This document shows, piece by piece, positions 16,719-25,318 of a DNA stretch of 45,406 bases. Numbering within the stretch: the stretch's first letter is position 1; each line of letters begins with the position of its first letter. The stretch comes from Bacteroidaceae bacterium (GTDB lineage: Bacteria; Bacteroidota; Bacteroidia; Bacteroidales; Bacteroidaceae), in the NCBI GenBank assembly GCA_900770655.1, contig CAAGLA010000032.1, positions 1 through 45,406 of the forward strand. Direction: 5' to 3'. Made by a program: the position numbers and the translations under genes. The notes beneath the pieces are model-generated. The model was not told where the DNA came from. It did no database searches and worked only from the letters and a program-made list of their open reading frames with translations.

Positions 16719-17512
16719 AGTAAAAGTGCTTGCAGGTCAAATGGTATATTTTTAATGTTTCCCAGCAGGCTTGGTGCGAACTCCTTGTTGGGGTTCAGCC
16801 GTTTGTGGTTCTTTATGAACTTTCCAATCTGCAGGAGCATCTCTTCAACTCTTTTGTCGCCACATATATATAAGGTGTCGTCGGTCTGTGACAGCTCTTG
16901 CTCTTTCCAAGTACTTAGCAGGTAGAACAGCACGTCGCTTTCTTCTTCGCTTTTGAATATGTTGGATAGCATCATTTTGCCGTTATTAACAGAAACGAGC
17001 AACATATATTCGCTCTGCATATATGCTAAAAGGTATCTATCTTCTTTAGGCGGATTCAATGCCAAGAACCCCAGCAGTATTGATGCCGGAGTGTAGTATG
17101 TGACTTCACCAAGTTTCTGCAGTACATCGGCAATGCCTTTGTCTACAGGGAATATGATTGTGAGTTCCTGAGCGTTAAGCCTGTTCGATACAATATCTAT
17201 GTTGCTGTCGGCCATAGGGAAACAGTATCGGTAGAATAGCTTGTAGTCCTCACGTCTGTCGGCCTCAATGGGCAGCGTGGTGAACTCTACTGTTTCAATT
17301 ATGGCTTTTATACGGTACTCTGTGCCGGCTGTTATCAGCGGGCACTCTTCAACGGCTTTTCTAAGGTTGGCAACAATGCTTATACTGCTGTCGGTGCTGT
17401 AATAATGGTATTGCAGGGAATCAATCTCTGCCGGGATATAGCTGCAAAAACAAAATCCATCCGTACTTATACGAATGGATAATGTTCTTTTCTGTATGTT
17501 ATCCTTTATCAT
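16709..17512 (-). CDS. DUF3822 family protein
   Basis: A 267-residue protein of the Bacteroidetes family DUF3822, recognised from its N-terminal RTLSIRISTDGFCFC and its fixed position next to rsmD. Family members look like an ASKHA/ribonuclease-H-like fold by the spacing of strands. The function is unknown. The start codon overlaps the stop codon of the upstream gene (ATGA at 17509-17512) and its end overlaps rsmD by 10 bases, so three genes form one tightly coupled operon. The association suggests a role in ribosome maturation or growth, as an inference from neighbourhood only. Confidence 0.85.
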   Translation of the reverse strand: MIKDNIQKRTLSIRISTDGFCFCSYIPAEIDSLQYHYYSTDSSISIVANLRKAVEECPLITAGTEYRIKAIIETVEFTTLPIEADRREDYKLFYRYCFPMADSNIDIVSNRLNAQELTIIFPVDKGIADVLQKLGEVTYYTPASILLGFLALNPPKEDRYLLAYMQSEYMLLVSVNNGKMMLSNIFKSEEESDVLFYLLSTWKEQELSQTDDTLYICGDKRVEEMLLQIGKFIKNHKRLNPNKEFAPSLLGNIKNIPFDLQALLLCE

Positions 17513-18366
17513 TGGTTTGTCAACCAGTTACCGGCATTGTTGTTAGACTCCTTGTGGTTACCAACGATGCGGCAAGGGATAAGTTCTTCAACGTTTGTAC
17601 CGTCGGCATATCTCTTCTGTTCGCCGTTTTCGTCGAGGATAGGAATTCTTCTAACTTCCTTGTTCTCGGTTCTTATCTGCAACAGATAGTTTGCGAGTTC
17701 TTGGTCATCTATGCCTTTCATATATACCTCAAAGTCTACACGAGCCTCGAAGAGTGTACCGTTGTCATCGGTGAGAAGCTCGAATGTTGCTCCGTTGCCG
17801 AATGGTACATAGCGGAGAGAGTCTGCAGGGAAGTTCGCATCGTCATACAGCTCTACAAGCATAGACTTGTTGATGGTGTCACGACGGAATGTGTTCTGAA
17901 TTTGCAAACCGTTCTTGTCGAGTGCATTGAGCTGTGCAACTCTTGTCCAGTCTCCACTCTCTCTGCTTGCTGCAAGAAGGTCGAGGACAAATTGGTCGGC
18001 CTCGTCGGGAGTAACGCTAATCTCTGTGTCTGCTTTTGCGTTTCTCATATCTTCCTTCTTGAAACCGGCGATGCACTCCAACTGGAAGTCGTTAAGTTCG
18101 TATTCCTTCTTTACGATAGGAATAGTCTTTTCCTGAACAAAGCTTATCAGCGAGTCAAAATTGTTTGTATAGTGCCCGTTGTACTTGCGGTATTCAACCT
18201 GCGCGCTTCTGATGTCTTTCAATCGCTCAATAACGACAGAATCACGGCCGGCTACAATCTGTTTGAACTCTATTGGTCTCATTACGCTGCGCACATTGAT
18301 GTATGCCAAAGCTACGACCACACCAACCAATAAGATTGTTACTACGTTTTTTACTCCGTTTTTCAT
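17509..18366 (-). CDS. Membrane-anchored protein with pilin-like N-terminus
   Basis: A 285-residue protein conserved in Bacteroidales, with no name I can defend. One N-terminal helix (VVTILLVGVVVALAYINV, about residues 8-25) anchors it, followed by RLKDIRSAQVEYRKYNGHYTNNFDSL, which resembles the region after the hydrophobic helix of type II/IV pseudopilins. The rest is soluble, probably periplasmic. The start is the ATG at 18366, with a TAnnTTTG box 35 bases upstream. It is the first gene of the operon with DUF3822 and rsmD. A real pilin assembly role is not supported by any neighbouring secretion genes. Confidence 0.8.
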   Translation of the reverse strand: MKNGVKNVVTILLVGVVVALAYINVRSVMRPIEFKQIVAGRDSVVIERLKDIRSAQVEYRKYNGHYTNNFDSLISFVQEKTIPIVKKEYELNDFQLECIAGFKKEDMRNAKADTEISVTPDEADQFVLDLLAASRESGDWTRVAQLNALDKNGLQIQNTFRRDTINKSMLVELYDDANFPADSLRYVPFGNGATFELLTDDNGTLFEARVDFEVYMKGIDDQELANYLLQIRTENKEVRRIPILDENGEQKRYADGTNVEELIPCRIVGNHKESNNNAGNWLTNQ

Positions 18367-18400
18367 TGCTTTATATTTTAATTTATGTATTTTCGTGTCG

Positions 18401-18408
18401 CAAAAATA
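18401..18408 (-). promoter_or_regulatory. Promoter -7 box of the pilin-like/DUF3822/rsmD operon
   Basis: Read on the minus strand this is TATTTTTG, matching TAnnTTTG. It predicts a start near 18394 and a leader of about 28 bases. No clear TTTG is visible at -33. Confidence 0.5.
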
Positions 18409-18459
18409 AGATAAAAAAACGAATATCTGTTTTTTATATACCCTTTTTTACCAAAAAAT

Positions 18460-19890
18460 GTGATAAATAAATATTTAGTCTCGCAAATTAAATCAAATTT
18501 TCCTTTTAATCCTACTCTGCAACAGGAAATTTCACTGGAGAAGATAGCCAATTTCATTCTTTCTCCCGATGAACGCAAACTTTTTCTCCTTTGCGGCTAT
18601 GCGGGAACGGGAAAGACTTCATTGGTATCGGCTCTTGTGCGCACAATGGAACAGCTTGGCAGGAAATGTGTTCTGCTGGCTCCTACAGGAAGGGCTGCAA
18701 AGGTCTTTTCTTCCTATTCGGGCAAGCCGGCATATACCATACACAAATGGATATACCGTCAGAAATCTATACTCGACGGTTCTACGTTCCTTCTTGCAGA
18801 AAACAGGGCTGTAAACACGCTTTTTATTGTAGATGAGGCCTCTATGATATCAAACGGAGGTGTCTCGAATTTCGGCTCCGGTGCTCTGCTCGACGACTTG
18901 GTGGAATTCGTTTATTCATCGCGTGGGTGTTCGTTGCTTCTGCTTGGCGACACTGCGCAGTTGCCTCCCGTTGGCGAAATGCTCTCTCCGGCTCTCTCTG
19001 CGGCTCATCTCTCATCTATGTTCTTGCGTGTAGAATATTTTGAGATGACTCAGGTAATGCGACAACTCAGCACATCGGGAATTCTGCACAATGCGACAAT
19101 GCTGCGCAATTTGGTTTGCAATGCTGTAGAAAATGAACTTCCAAGAATCTCTCTCTCAGGTTTTAATGATATATGCTGTGTACGTGGTGACGAATTGATA
19201 GAGGCTATAGAGAGCTGTTACAGCGATGCCGGTATTGAAGATACTATTATACTGTGCCGCTCGAACAAGCGGGCCAATGTCTACAACGAGGGCATAAGGC
19301 GTCGAATCCTCTATCGCGAAGAGAAACTCTCGCGCGGAGATATTCTTATGGTGGTAAAGAACAACTACTATTGGCGCGAGCAGCTTGGCAAAGAGGACAA
19401 GGCTATCCTTGAAAAGTTCGATTTCATAGCAAATGGCGATGTTGCAAAAGTTGTCCGCGTGGGGTGTGTCGAAGATATGTACGGTTTCTCTTTTGCCGAC
19501 GTCACACTCTCGTTCATAGACTATGATTGTGAATTTGATGTAAAGATAATGCTCGACACCCTCACCAGCGAGTCTCCGTCGCTCACGCGCGAAGAGAGTG
19601 AGAGACTGTTTTCTGCTGTCTGGGACGATTATCCCGAAATACGCTCTAAGCGCAAGCGTATGGAACAGGTAAGGAGTAACCCATACTACAATGCGTTGCA
19701 GGTGAAATATGGCTATGCCGTAACCTGTCATAAGGCACAGGGCGGTCAATGGCCACGGGTTTTTGTAGATCAAGGATATATAGGTGAGGATATGCTGAAT
19801 AGTGACTATTATCGTTGGCTATACACCGCCTTTACACGTTCTAACGAAAAACTCTATCTTGTAAACTGGAGCGACAAACAGATACTGTAA
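18460..19890 (+). CDS. RecD-like ATP-dependent DNA helicase (AAA_30/UvrD_C_2)
   Basis: A 476-residue SF1B-type helicase of the RecD/Dda type found as a stand-alone gene in Bacteroidales. It has a Walker A GYAGTGKTS, LAPTGRAAKVFS (motif Ia), FIVDEASMIS (Walker B, motif II), LLLLGDTAQLPPVG (motif III), and the C-terminal AVTCHKAQGGQWPRVFVD with YRWLYTAFTRS (motifs V/VI, UvrD_C_2). RecBC partners are absent here, so it is not a classical RecBCD subunit. The first codon is GTG at 18460; the neighbouring ATG at 18458 is followed at once by a stop codon, so GTG is the best start. It is divergent from the pilin-like operon. Confidence 0.9.
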   Translation: MINKYLVSQIKSNFPFNPTLQQEISLEKIANFILSPDERKLFLLCGYAGTGKTSLVSALVRTMEQLGRKCVLLAPTGRAAKVFSSYSGKPAYTIHKWIYRQKSILDGSTFLLAENRAVNTLFIVDEASMISNGGVSNFGSGALLDDLVEFVYSSRGCSLLLLGDTAQLPPVGEMLSPALSAAHLSSMFLRVEYFEMTQVMRQLSTSGILHNATMLRNLVCNAVENELPRISLSGFNDICCVRGDELIEAIESCYSDAGIEDTIILCRSNKRANVYNEGIRRRILYREEKLSRGDILMVVKNNYYWREQLGKEDKAILEKFDFIANGDVAKVVRVGCVEDMYGFSFADVTLSFIDYDCEFDVKIMLDTLTSESPSLTREESERLFSAVWDDYPEIRSKRKRMEQVRSNPYYNALQVKYGYAVTCHKAQGGQWPRVFVDQGYIGEDMLNSDYYRWLYTAFTRSNEKLYLVNWSDKQIL

Positions 19891-19906
19891 TTAATACTGT
19901 TGTATA

Positions 19907-19940
19907 ATAGGCACAGCGACCTTCAGGTCGCTGTGCCTAT
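19907..19940. terminator. Bidirectional terminator between converging genes
   Basis: ATAGGCACAGCGACC (19907-19921) pairs perfectly with GGTCGCTGTGCCTAT (19926-19940) around a TTCA loop, a 15-bp stem. It sits between the helicase stop (19890) and the stop of the minus-strand lipoprotein (19957), and can end both transcripts. Confidence 0.8.
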
Positions 19941-19956
19941 ATGGTATTACTGTTTT

Positions 19957-20736
19957 TCAATACTGTAGAGTGATTCTGAATGATTCCCCGCTCTGGTTTC
20001 CGGTGTATATGTATACTATTTTTCCGTGGAGAATCTCAAGCCTGTCTGTTATTAAATCTGTTCCGGCAGTATTTTCCAAATTGTTTCTTATGTTCTCTCT
20101 CATAGTGTCTTGCATACTGCGCAAAGTTGCTATGGAAACTTGGCTCTCATCTATTGTGTAGTAGTAATACACATTGTCGTCCCGGAACTCAATTCTGTCG
20201 CAGATTGTCATTACATCGACCTCTTTCCCGCTCATAAGTTCATTGGCTGCAGTCATTGAAGAACGCAGGAATGAACGTGCCTCTTCGCGGTTGTCTTGAG
20301 AACTGCTTCCGGCGCTGTCGCCGCTACTGTTACTGTTACTGCTGCTGTTGCTGTTGCTGCTGCCACCGCCGCCGTTGCCTGTAGTGTCGTCATTGCCGCT
20401 CTGTTGCGGTGCAGGCTCCGGCGCAGGTGCAGGTGCAGGTGCGGGTACCGGCTCTTCTTCAATGCCTACAGCTTCTGCTTCGGGTGTATAATCTTCTTCC
20501 TCAGAGTTAACTTCTGTTGCATCGTCGCTGTCAATGGAATTATCTTCGTTCCCTCTGTCGGGGGTATCTCTTGATTCCCAAAAACTGTGTGCCCTGCTGT
20601 TCTCTATCTCTGTCTTGTCGGCAGTCTGTTCAGTGCGCTCTTTCTTTCCTTTGCGCGACCTTTCACGCGATTTGTCATTGTTGCCGCAAGCAACAATAAT
20701 AAGAATGGAGAGTAAAATAAATAGTAGTTTCTTCAT
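19957..20736 (-). CDS. Low-complexity lipoprotein with C-terminal globular domain (paralogue A)
   Basis: A 259-residue lipoprotein. The preferred start is the ATG at 20736 (MKKLLFILLSILIIVAC), because the residues before it do not belong to a signal peptide; the longer form would start at 20760. The lipobox Cys is about residue 17. A highly charged linker contains IENSRAHSFWES, followed by an acidic part, a Pro/Ala stretch (PVPAPAPAPAPEPAP), a Gly/Ser/Asn-rich stretch with GDSAGSSS, and a globular C-terminal domain of about 105 residues (ICDRIEFRDDNVYYYYTID, LEILHGKIVYIYTG). The function is unknown. Its neighbour at 20818 has the same architecture except for the C-terminal domain. DSA fits the Bacteroidetes O-glycosylation consensus D-S/T-(A/I/L/M/T/V). 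Confidence 0.7.
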   Translation of the reverse strand: MKKLLFILLSILIIVACGNNDKSRERSRKGKKERTEQTADKTEIENSRAHSFWESRDTPDRGNEDNSIDSDDATEVNSEEEDYTPEAEAVGIEEEPVPAPAPAPAPEPAPQQSGNDDTTGNGGGGSSNSNSSSNSNSSGDSAGSSSQDNREEARSFLRSSMTAANELMSGKEVDVMTICDRIEFRDDNVYYYYTIDESQVSIATLRSMQDTMRENIRNNLENTAGTDLITDRLEILHGKIVYIYTGNQSGESFRITLQY

Positions 20737-20770
20737 AATTAAGTCAGTCTTTTTATTCAACTTTACTGTA

Positions 20771-20810
20771 AAACAATGGTGACCTTTTTACTTTTGGGTC
20801 ACCATTGTTT
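20771..20810 (-). terminator. Terminator between the two Ser-rich lipoprotein genes
   Basis: AAACAATGGTGACC (20771-20784) pairs perfectly with GGTCACCATTGTTT (20797-20810) around a 12-base loop. It lies directly downstream of the minus-strand gene ending at 20818 and upstream of the gene starting at 20736. Confidence 0.75.
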
Positions 20811-20817
20811 ACCTATT

Positions 20818-21393
20818 TTATCTGTTGTTCGATGCAGACTCTATAATGTCTGAATTGTTGCTGCTGTTGCGCGAAGAGCTGCTTCCGGCACTGTCACCTG
20901 CGCTGTCGCCTCCACTGCTGGTTGAATAGCTGGTGCTTGATGTTGAGCTGCTACCGCTTGAACTGCCACCGCCTGAACTGCTATCGCTCGAAGTGCTACG
21001 TCTTGAACTGCTTCCTGTCGATGTGCTACTGTTGCTTCTCCTGCTGCTTCCTGTCGATGTGGTACTGCTGCCGGAACTGCTTCTGCCGGAGCCGCTGCTT
21101 GTTGTTACAGCTGGTGCTGGTGTTGGTTCTGGTGTTACAACTTCGGGTGTGTCAACAGGCTCCGGTTCAACTATGGGCTCCGGAATGGTGTCGTTAACCT
21201 CGGTTTCGTTGTTCACTTCGGCGTTAGTTCTGCCTTCTTCTGTCTCAAAGAACTTGTGCGCTCTGCTGTTTGCAATATTGACCTCTATTGTATCCTCTTT
21301 TCCCTCGTTATCATCTTCAACTCTCTTGCTTTTTGAATTGTTGCAAGCGGTCATTACAGCTGCTGCCAAAAAAATATAAAAAAACTTTCTCAT
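20818..21393 (-). CDS. Serine-rich lipoprotein (paralogue B, no C-terminal domain)
   Basis: A 191-residue lipoprotein: MRKFFYIFLAAAVMTAC gives a lipobox at Cys 17. It then has charged residues with IANSRAHKFFETEEG, an acidic Pro-rich part (EPIVEPEPVDTPEVV), and about 90 residues made almost entirely of Ser, Gly and Thr, ending GGDSAGDSAGSSSSRNSSNN. It shares the order of parts and the NSRAHxFxE motif with the next gene (paralogue A) but stops where A continues into a globular domain. No in-frame remnant of that domain lies downstream, so it is not a recent truncation. It starts 54 bases after alaS and could be partly read through from it. Function unknown. Confidence 0.7.
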   Translation of the reverse strand: MRKFFYIFLAAAVMTACNNSKSKRVEDDNEGKEDTIEVNIANSRAHKFFETEEGRTNAEVNNETEVNDTIPEPIVEPEPVDTPEVVTPEPTPAPAVTTSSGSGRSSSGSSTTSTGSSRRSNSSTSTGSSSRRSTSSDSSSGGGSSSGSSSTSSTSYSTSSGGDSAGDSAGSSSSRNSSNNSDIIESASNNR

Positions 21394-21447
21394 AACTGAC
21401 AGTTGTTTTTAAGTAGTTTACGATGTTTATTGGTTCTATACACTCTC

Positions 21448-24066
21448 TTAGCCTTTGATTATCTCAAAAACCTTGTCAATAGCAGCCTTTATTCCGGCGG
21501 GGTTCTTTCCTCCGGCTTGTGCAAAGTGTGCTTGTCCGCCACCGCCGCCTTGCATCTCTTTGGCCGCTACGCCAACAATCTTGCCTGCGTTTATGCCGCT
21601 TTCCACGAGGTCGGCGCTTGCCGAAATAGTCAGTTGTGGCTTTTCGTTGTGTATACTGCCAATTACAATCAGAAGGTTCTCCGGCTCTTCTTGGCGCAGC
21701 ATAAATACAATGTCCTTGACTGTTGAAGGTGCTGCCGGCAATACGCAGCTTATATATCTCATTCCGCCTTGCTCTTTTATATCCTTGAGCAATTCGTTCT
21801 TCATCATCGCAGCCTTCTCTTTTGCATACTCCTCAATTTCCTTCTTCAGTTCGGCATTCTCGGCAATGGACTTTGCTATGGTAGCCTTCAGGTTGGGCAC
21901 ATTGTTGAAAAGAGCGTGTATCTCTTTCATAAGTGTCTGCAACTTATAGAGGTGGTTCTCTAGAGCCTCGCCTGTTATGGCCTCTATTCTACGCACACCG
22001 GCAGCTACAGAACTCTCGCTGATAATCTTGACCATACCAATCTTTCCTGTAGAGGCAACGTGTGTTCCACCGCAGAACTCTATTGACGAACCGAACTGTA
22101 CTACGCGCACGTGGTCGCCATACTTCTCGCCGAACAGTGCTATTGCACCAAGCTGCTTGGCCTCTTCAATGGGAATATTGCGGTAGTCGGTAAGAGGAAT
22201 GTCTTCGCGTATGCGGGCGTTTACAATCCTTTCTACTTGTTCAATCTCTTCGTCTGTTACTTTCTGGAAATGAGAGAAGTCGAAACGTATGGCATCAGGT
22301 GTTACCAACGAGCCTTTCTGCTCGACGTGTGTTCCAAGAACCTGACGCAGCGCTTGGTCGAGCAAGTGTGTGCAGGAGTGGTTTGCCGCACAGGCATTGC
22401 GCTTTTCAACGTTTACCTCTGCTGTAAATGTTGCTGTAGCGTCGGCGGGCAACTTCTTGGTTATGTGTATTGGCAAGTTGTTCTCTTTCTTTGTATCAAT
22501 AACCTCTATGCGTTCATCGCCACAAATCAAAAAACCGGTGTCACCAACCTGACCGCCACTTTCGGCATAAAAAGGCGTCTCTTTGAGAACTATCTGGTAA
22601 AGAACTTGGTTCTTCTGCTTTGTCATACGGTAACGCAGAATGGTGGTCTCGTTCTTGGTTGTGTCGTAACCAACAAATGTGCACTCGCCTTCGTTTACTG
22701 TTGCCCAGTCGCCGTTTTCAACAACAGCCGCATTGCGTGCCCTTGTCTTTTGTTTGAGCATCTCCTCGTCGAACTGCTGCATATTTACGCTAAGCCCGTT
22801 CTCGCGAAGAATCAGCTGTGTGAGGTCAATGGGGAAGCCGAATGTGTCGTACAGAGTGAATGCTTCAACGCCGCTAATCTCGTTCTTGCCTTCGCTCTTG
22901 GTTGTGGCTATAATCTTGTCGAGCATACCCATACCGGTGTCGAGAGTGCGCAGGAATGAATCTTCTTCTTCCTTTATGACTTTTGTTATAAGTTCCTGCT
23001 GCTGTTTGAGTTCGGGGTATGCATCGCCCATATTCTCTATAAGCGTAGGAACAAGCTTGAACATAAATGCCTGTTTCTGTCCCAAGAATGTGTAGCCATA
23101 GCGTACGGCGCGGCGCAATATACGGCGTATAACATAGCCTGCTTTTGCGTTTGAAGGGAGCTGACCGTCGGTAATGGAGAACGATATTGTACGAATATGG
23201 TCGGCAATTACACGCATTGCAACGTCTACCTGTGCGTCGTCGCCATATCTCTTGCCCGAAATCTCGCCAATAGCGCCAATTATGGGCTGGAATACGTCGG
23301 TGTCGTAGTTCGACTGTTTGCCCTGAAGCGCCATACAGAGACGCTCGAAGCCCATACCGGTGTCGATTACTTTTGCTGGCAGCTCCTCGAGGTGTCCGTC
23401 GGCCATACGGTTATACTGCATAAATACAAGGTTCCAAATCTCAATAACCTGAGGGTGTGAACCGTTTACAAGGTCCCGGCCGTTTATCTTGGCTCTCTCT
23501 TCTTCACTGCGAAGGTCTATATGTATTTCGCTGCAAGGACCGCAAGGGCCGGTGTCGCCCATTTCCCAGAAGTTGTCGTGGTGGTTGCCATTTATTATTC
23601 GCTCCTTGGGCAGGTGTTTCTCCCATATTGCTGCAGCCTCGTTGTCGCGTGCCAGACCTTCGGCCTCACAACCCTCGAATACAGTGGCATACATACGTTC
23701 CGGGTTAAGTTTTACAACCTCTGTAAGGTATTCCCAAGCCCAGTCTATAGCCTCTTCCTTGAAATAATCGCCGAAAGACCAGTTGCCTAGCATTTCGAAC
23801 ATTGTATGGTGGTAGGTGTCGTGTCCAACCTCTTCGAGGTCGTTGTGCTTTCCGCTGACGCGCAGGCACTTCTGCGAGTCGGCTACACGTTTGCTCTTTG
23901 CCGGTCTGTTGCCAAGAATAATGTCTTTGAACTGGTTCATTCCGGCATTGGTGAACATAAGTGTAGGGTCGTCTTTTACAACCATTGGTGCCGAAGGAAC
24001 AATAAGGTGTCCTTTCTTTTCGAAAAACTGTTTGAACGATTCTCTAATCTCTTTAGAAGTGAGCAT
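21448..24066 (-). CDS. alaS: Alanyl-tRNA synthetase
   Basis: An 872-residue class II synthetase, full length for the family. It joins alanine to tRNA-Ala and edits mischarged Ser or Gly. The N-terminal catalytic core begins TSKEIRESFKQFFEKKGH and has HTMFEMLGNWSFGDYFK and ADHIRTISFSI. The editing domain has the zinc motifs HSCTHLLDQAL (HxxxH) and CGGTHVASTGKIG (CxxxH). The Gly-rich C-Ala tail (GGGGGQAHFAQAGG) is present. The start at 24066 has a TAnnTTTG box 71 bases upstream and a hairpin in the predicted leader. Confidence 0.98.
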   Translation of the reverse strand: MLTSKEIRESFKQFFEKKGHLIVPSAPMVVKDDPTLMFTNAGMNQFKDIILGNRPAKSKRVADSQKCLRVSGKHNDLEEVGHDTYHHTMFEMLGNWSFGDYFKEEAIDWAWEYLTEVVKLNPERMYATVFEGCEAEGLARDNEAAAIWEKHLPKERIINGNHHDNFWEMGDTGPCGPCSEIHIDLRSEEERAKINGRDLVNGSHPQVIEIWNLVFMQYNRMADGHLEELPAKVIDTGMGFERLCMALQGKQSNYDTDVFQPIIGAIGEISGKRYGDDAQVDVAMRVIADHIRTISFSITDGQLPSNAKAGYVIRRILRRAVRYGYTFLGQKQAFMFKLVPTLIENMGDAYPELKQQQELITKVIKEEEDSFLRTLDTGMGMLDKIIATTKSEGKNEISGVEAFTLYDTFGFPIDLTQLILRENGLSVNMQQFDEEMLKQKTRARNAAVVENGDWATVNEGECTFVGYDTTKNETTILRYRMTKQKNQVLYQIVLKETPFYAESGGQVGDTGFLICGDERIEVIDTKKENNLPIHITKKLPADATATFTAEVNVEKRNACAANHSCTHLLDQALRQVLGTHVEQKGSLVTPDAIRFDFSHFQKVTDEEIEQVERIVNARIREDIPLTDYRNIPIEEAKQLGAIALFGEKYGDHVRVVQFGSSIEFCGGTHVASTGKIGMVKIISESSVAAGVRRIEAITGEALENHLYKLQTLMKEIHALFNNVPNLKATIAKSIAENAELKKEIEEYAKEKAAMMKNELLKDIKEQGGMRYISCVLPAAPSTVKDIVFMLRQEEPENLLIVIGSIHNEKPQLTISASADLVESGINAGKIVGVAAKEMQGGGGGQAHFAQAGGKNPAGIKAAIDKVFEIIKG

Positions 24067-24099
24067 AATATATTCTTTTTTTTGTTATTTCTGAATTCG

Positions 24100-24118
24100 G
24101 TTACACATTCTGTGTAAC
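24100..24118 (-). promoter_or_regulatory. Hairpin in the alaS leader
   Basis: GTTACACA (24100-24107) pairs with TGTGTAAC (24111-24118) around a 3-base loop. With transcription predicted to begin near 24130, the stem would lie near the 5' end of the alaS mRNA. It could affect mRNA stability or be a dyad for a regulator; the stem alone cannot decide. Confidence 0.4.
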
Positions 24119-24136
24119 TATTTTACTTGCAATTTG

Positions 24137-24144
24137 CAAATTTA
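24137..24144 (-). promoter_or_regulatory. Promoter -7 box for alaS
   Basis: Read on the minus strand this is TAAATTTG, a full match to TAnnTTTG, predicting a start near 24130 and a leader of about 64 bases. The -33 element is not clear. Confidence 0.5.
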
Positions 24145-24235
24145 AAACAAATAAACGAAAAATCGCCCGCTTTGCGGTGCGAATATTATCTTCCCGGGCT
24201 CTCTTTTTTATCTTCACAGGCTTTAACTTATAATA

Positions 24236-24267
24236 TTTGCAGAAAAAATAATGTTTTATTACATTTG
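24236..24267 (+). promoter_or_regulatory. Promoter of the M23 peptidase gene (TTTG-N20-TACATTTG)
   Basis: TTTG at 24236-24239 and TACATTTG at 24260-24267 are separated by exactly 20 bases, the Bacteroidetes housekeeping promoter layout. Transcription would start near 24272-24275. The upstream ATG at 24251 falls inside this promoter, so the M23 gene must begin at 24290. Confidence 0.75.
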
Positions 24268-24289
24268 CAACATATCAGGCAGAGGGCTT

Positions 24290-25264
24290 ATGAGAAAAGT
24301 CTATTACATCTTCAACCCGGATACACGCACATACGACCGTGTATATCCGAATTTCGCGCAAAAATTCTTAACAAATTTGCGCCGTTTGCTGATGTATATA
24401 ATCTTTGGTGGCATAACCTTTCTTCTCTTCTACATCTTTATAGACAAGCCCACCGTTCAACAGTACGAAACGGAAAACTCCCAGCTTATAGCTCAGTACG
24501 AAATTCTCTCCAGTCGTCTCGACAATGCAATGGCGGTGTTAGGCGATATTCAGCAGAGAGACGATAACCTCTACCGTGTTATGCTAAACGCGGAACCTTC
24601 GAACATAGACCAGCGAAATGCCGGGTACGGAGGAACAAACAGGTACGACGAACTGCTTAGTATGGACAATGCCGAACTTCTTGTAGAAACCACGCAAAAG
24701 GTCGATATGCTCGAAAAGCAGCTCTTCCTGCAAATAAAGTCGTTCGACGAGATTGTTGCCTTGAACGAAGATGCAGCAACACGCTTGCGCCATATACCGG
24801 CAATTCAGCCAATCTCCAACCGCGACCTCAAACGTACTGCCTCGGGCTACGGCTACCGTGTAGACCCGGTCTACAATGTGCGTAAGTTCCACCGCGGAAT
24901 GGACTTTACTTGTGACAAGGGTACTCCCATTTATGTAACGGCCGACGGCGTTGTTGAGAGTGCCGGTTGGCGTTCGGGCTACGGTTATACTGTAGTTGTA
25001 GACCACGGATATGGCTACAAGACGCTTTACGCCCATCTTTTAGACGGTAATTTTATGGTACGCTCCGGTCAGCAGGTGGTGCGCGGCGAGCAAATAGCTC
25101 TCAGTGGAAATTCGGGAAAGAGCACAGGTCCTCACCTGCACTACGAAGTGTTTGTAAGAGGACAGAATGTGAACCCTATAAACTATTATTTTATGGACCT
25201 CGATGCCGACGGCTATGACGAAATGTTGCAGATGGCCGAAAACCACGGCAAAATATATGACTGA
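24290..25264 (+). CDS. M23 family metallopeptidase (membrane-anchored, LytM type)
   Basis: A 324-residue protein. A short cytoplasmic start (MRKVYYIFNPDTRTYDRVYPN) precedes one transmembrane helix (about 25-47, LLMYIIFGGITFLLFYIFI), a coiled-coil region (about 50-165), and a C-terminal M23 (LytM) domain (about 185-305). Zinc-binding residues are present: H in FHRGMDFTCDKG with the D of the HxxxD motif, and the HLHYEV motif. So it is probably an active endopeptidase acting on peptide cross-links in the periplasm. The start is at 24290, because the upstream ATG at 24251 lies inside the promoter. The MerR gene follows after 54 bases. Confidence 0.9.
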   Translation: MRKVYYIFNPDTRTYDRVYPNFAQKFLTNLRRLLMYIIFGGITFLLFYIFIDKPTVQQYETENSQLIAQYEILSSRLDNAMAVLGDIQQRDDNLYRVMLNAEPSNIDQRNAGYGGTNRYDELLSMDNAELLVETTQKVDMLEKQLFLQIKSFDEIVALNEDAATRLRHIPAIQPISNRDLKRTASGYGYRVDPVYNVRKFHRGMDFTCDKGTPIYVTADGVVESAGWRSGYGYTVVVDHGYGYKTLYAHLLDGNFMVRSGQQVVRGEQIALSGNSGKSTGPHLHYEVFVRGQNVNPINYYFMDLDADGYDEMLQMAENHGKIYD

Positions 25265-25318
25265 TAAGGCTACAGCCGTTTTCAGGCAGTTGTTCCATAG
25301 TTAATTAAAGTTGTGAAT

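Noticed and set aside
17482..18333. 283-codon open frame on the plus strand
   Set aside because: It is antisense to the pilin-like gene, which has a clear start, overlap with DUF3822 and a promoter.
24027..24040. CTGTTTGAACGAT in alaS, shared with the end-of-window inverted repeat
   Set aside because: A 13-base match in coding sequence for a conserved alaS helix; most likely chance.
24251..24289. Upstream ATG for the M23 peptidase
   Set aside because: It lies inside a TTTG-N20-TACATTTG promoter, so transcription begins after it.
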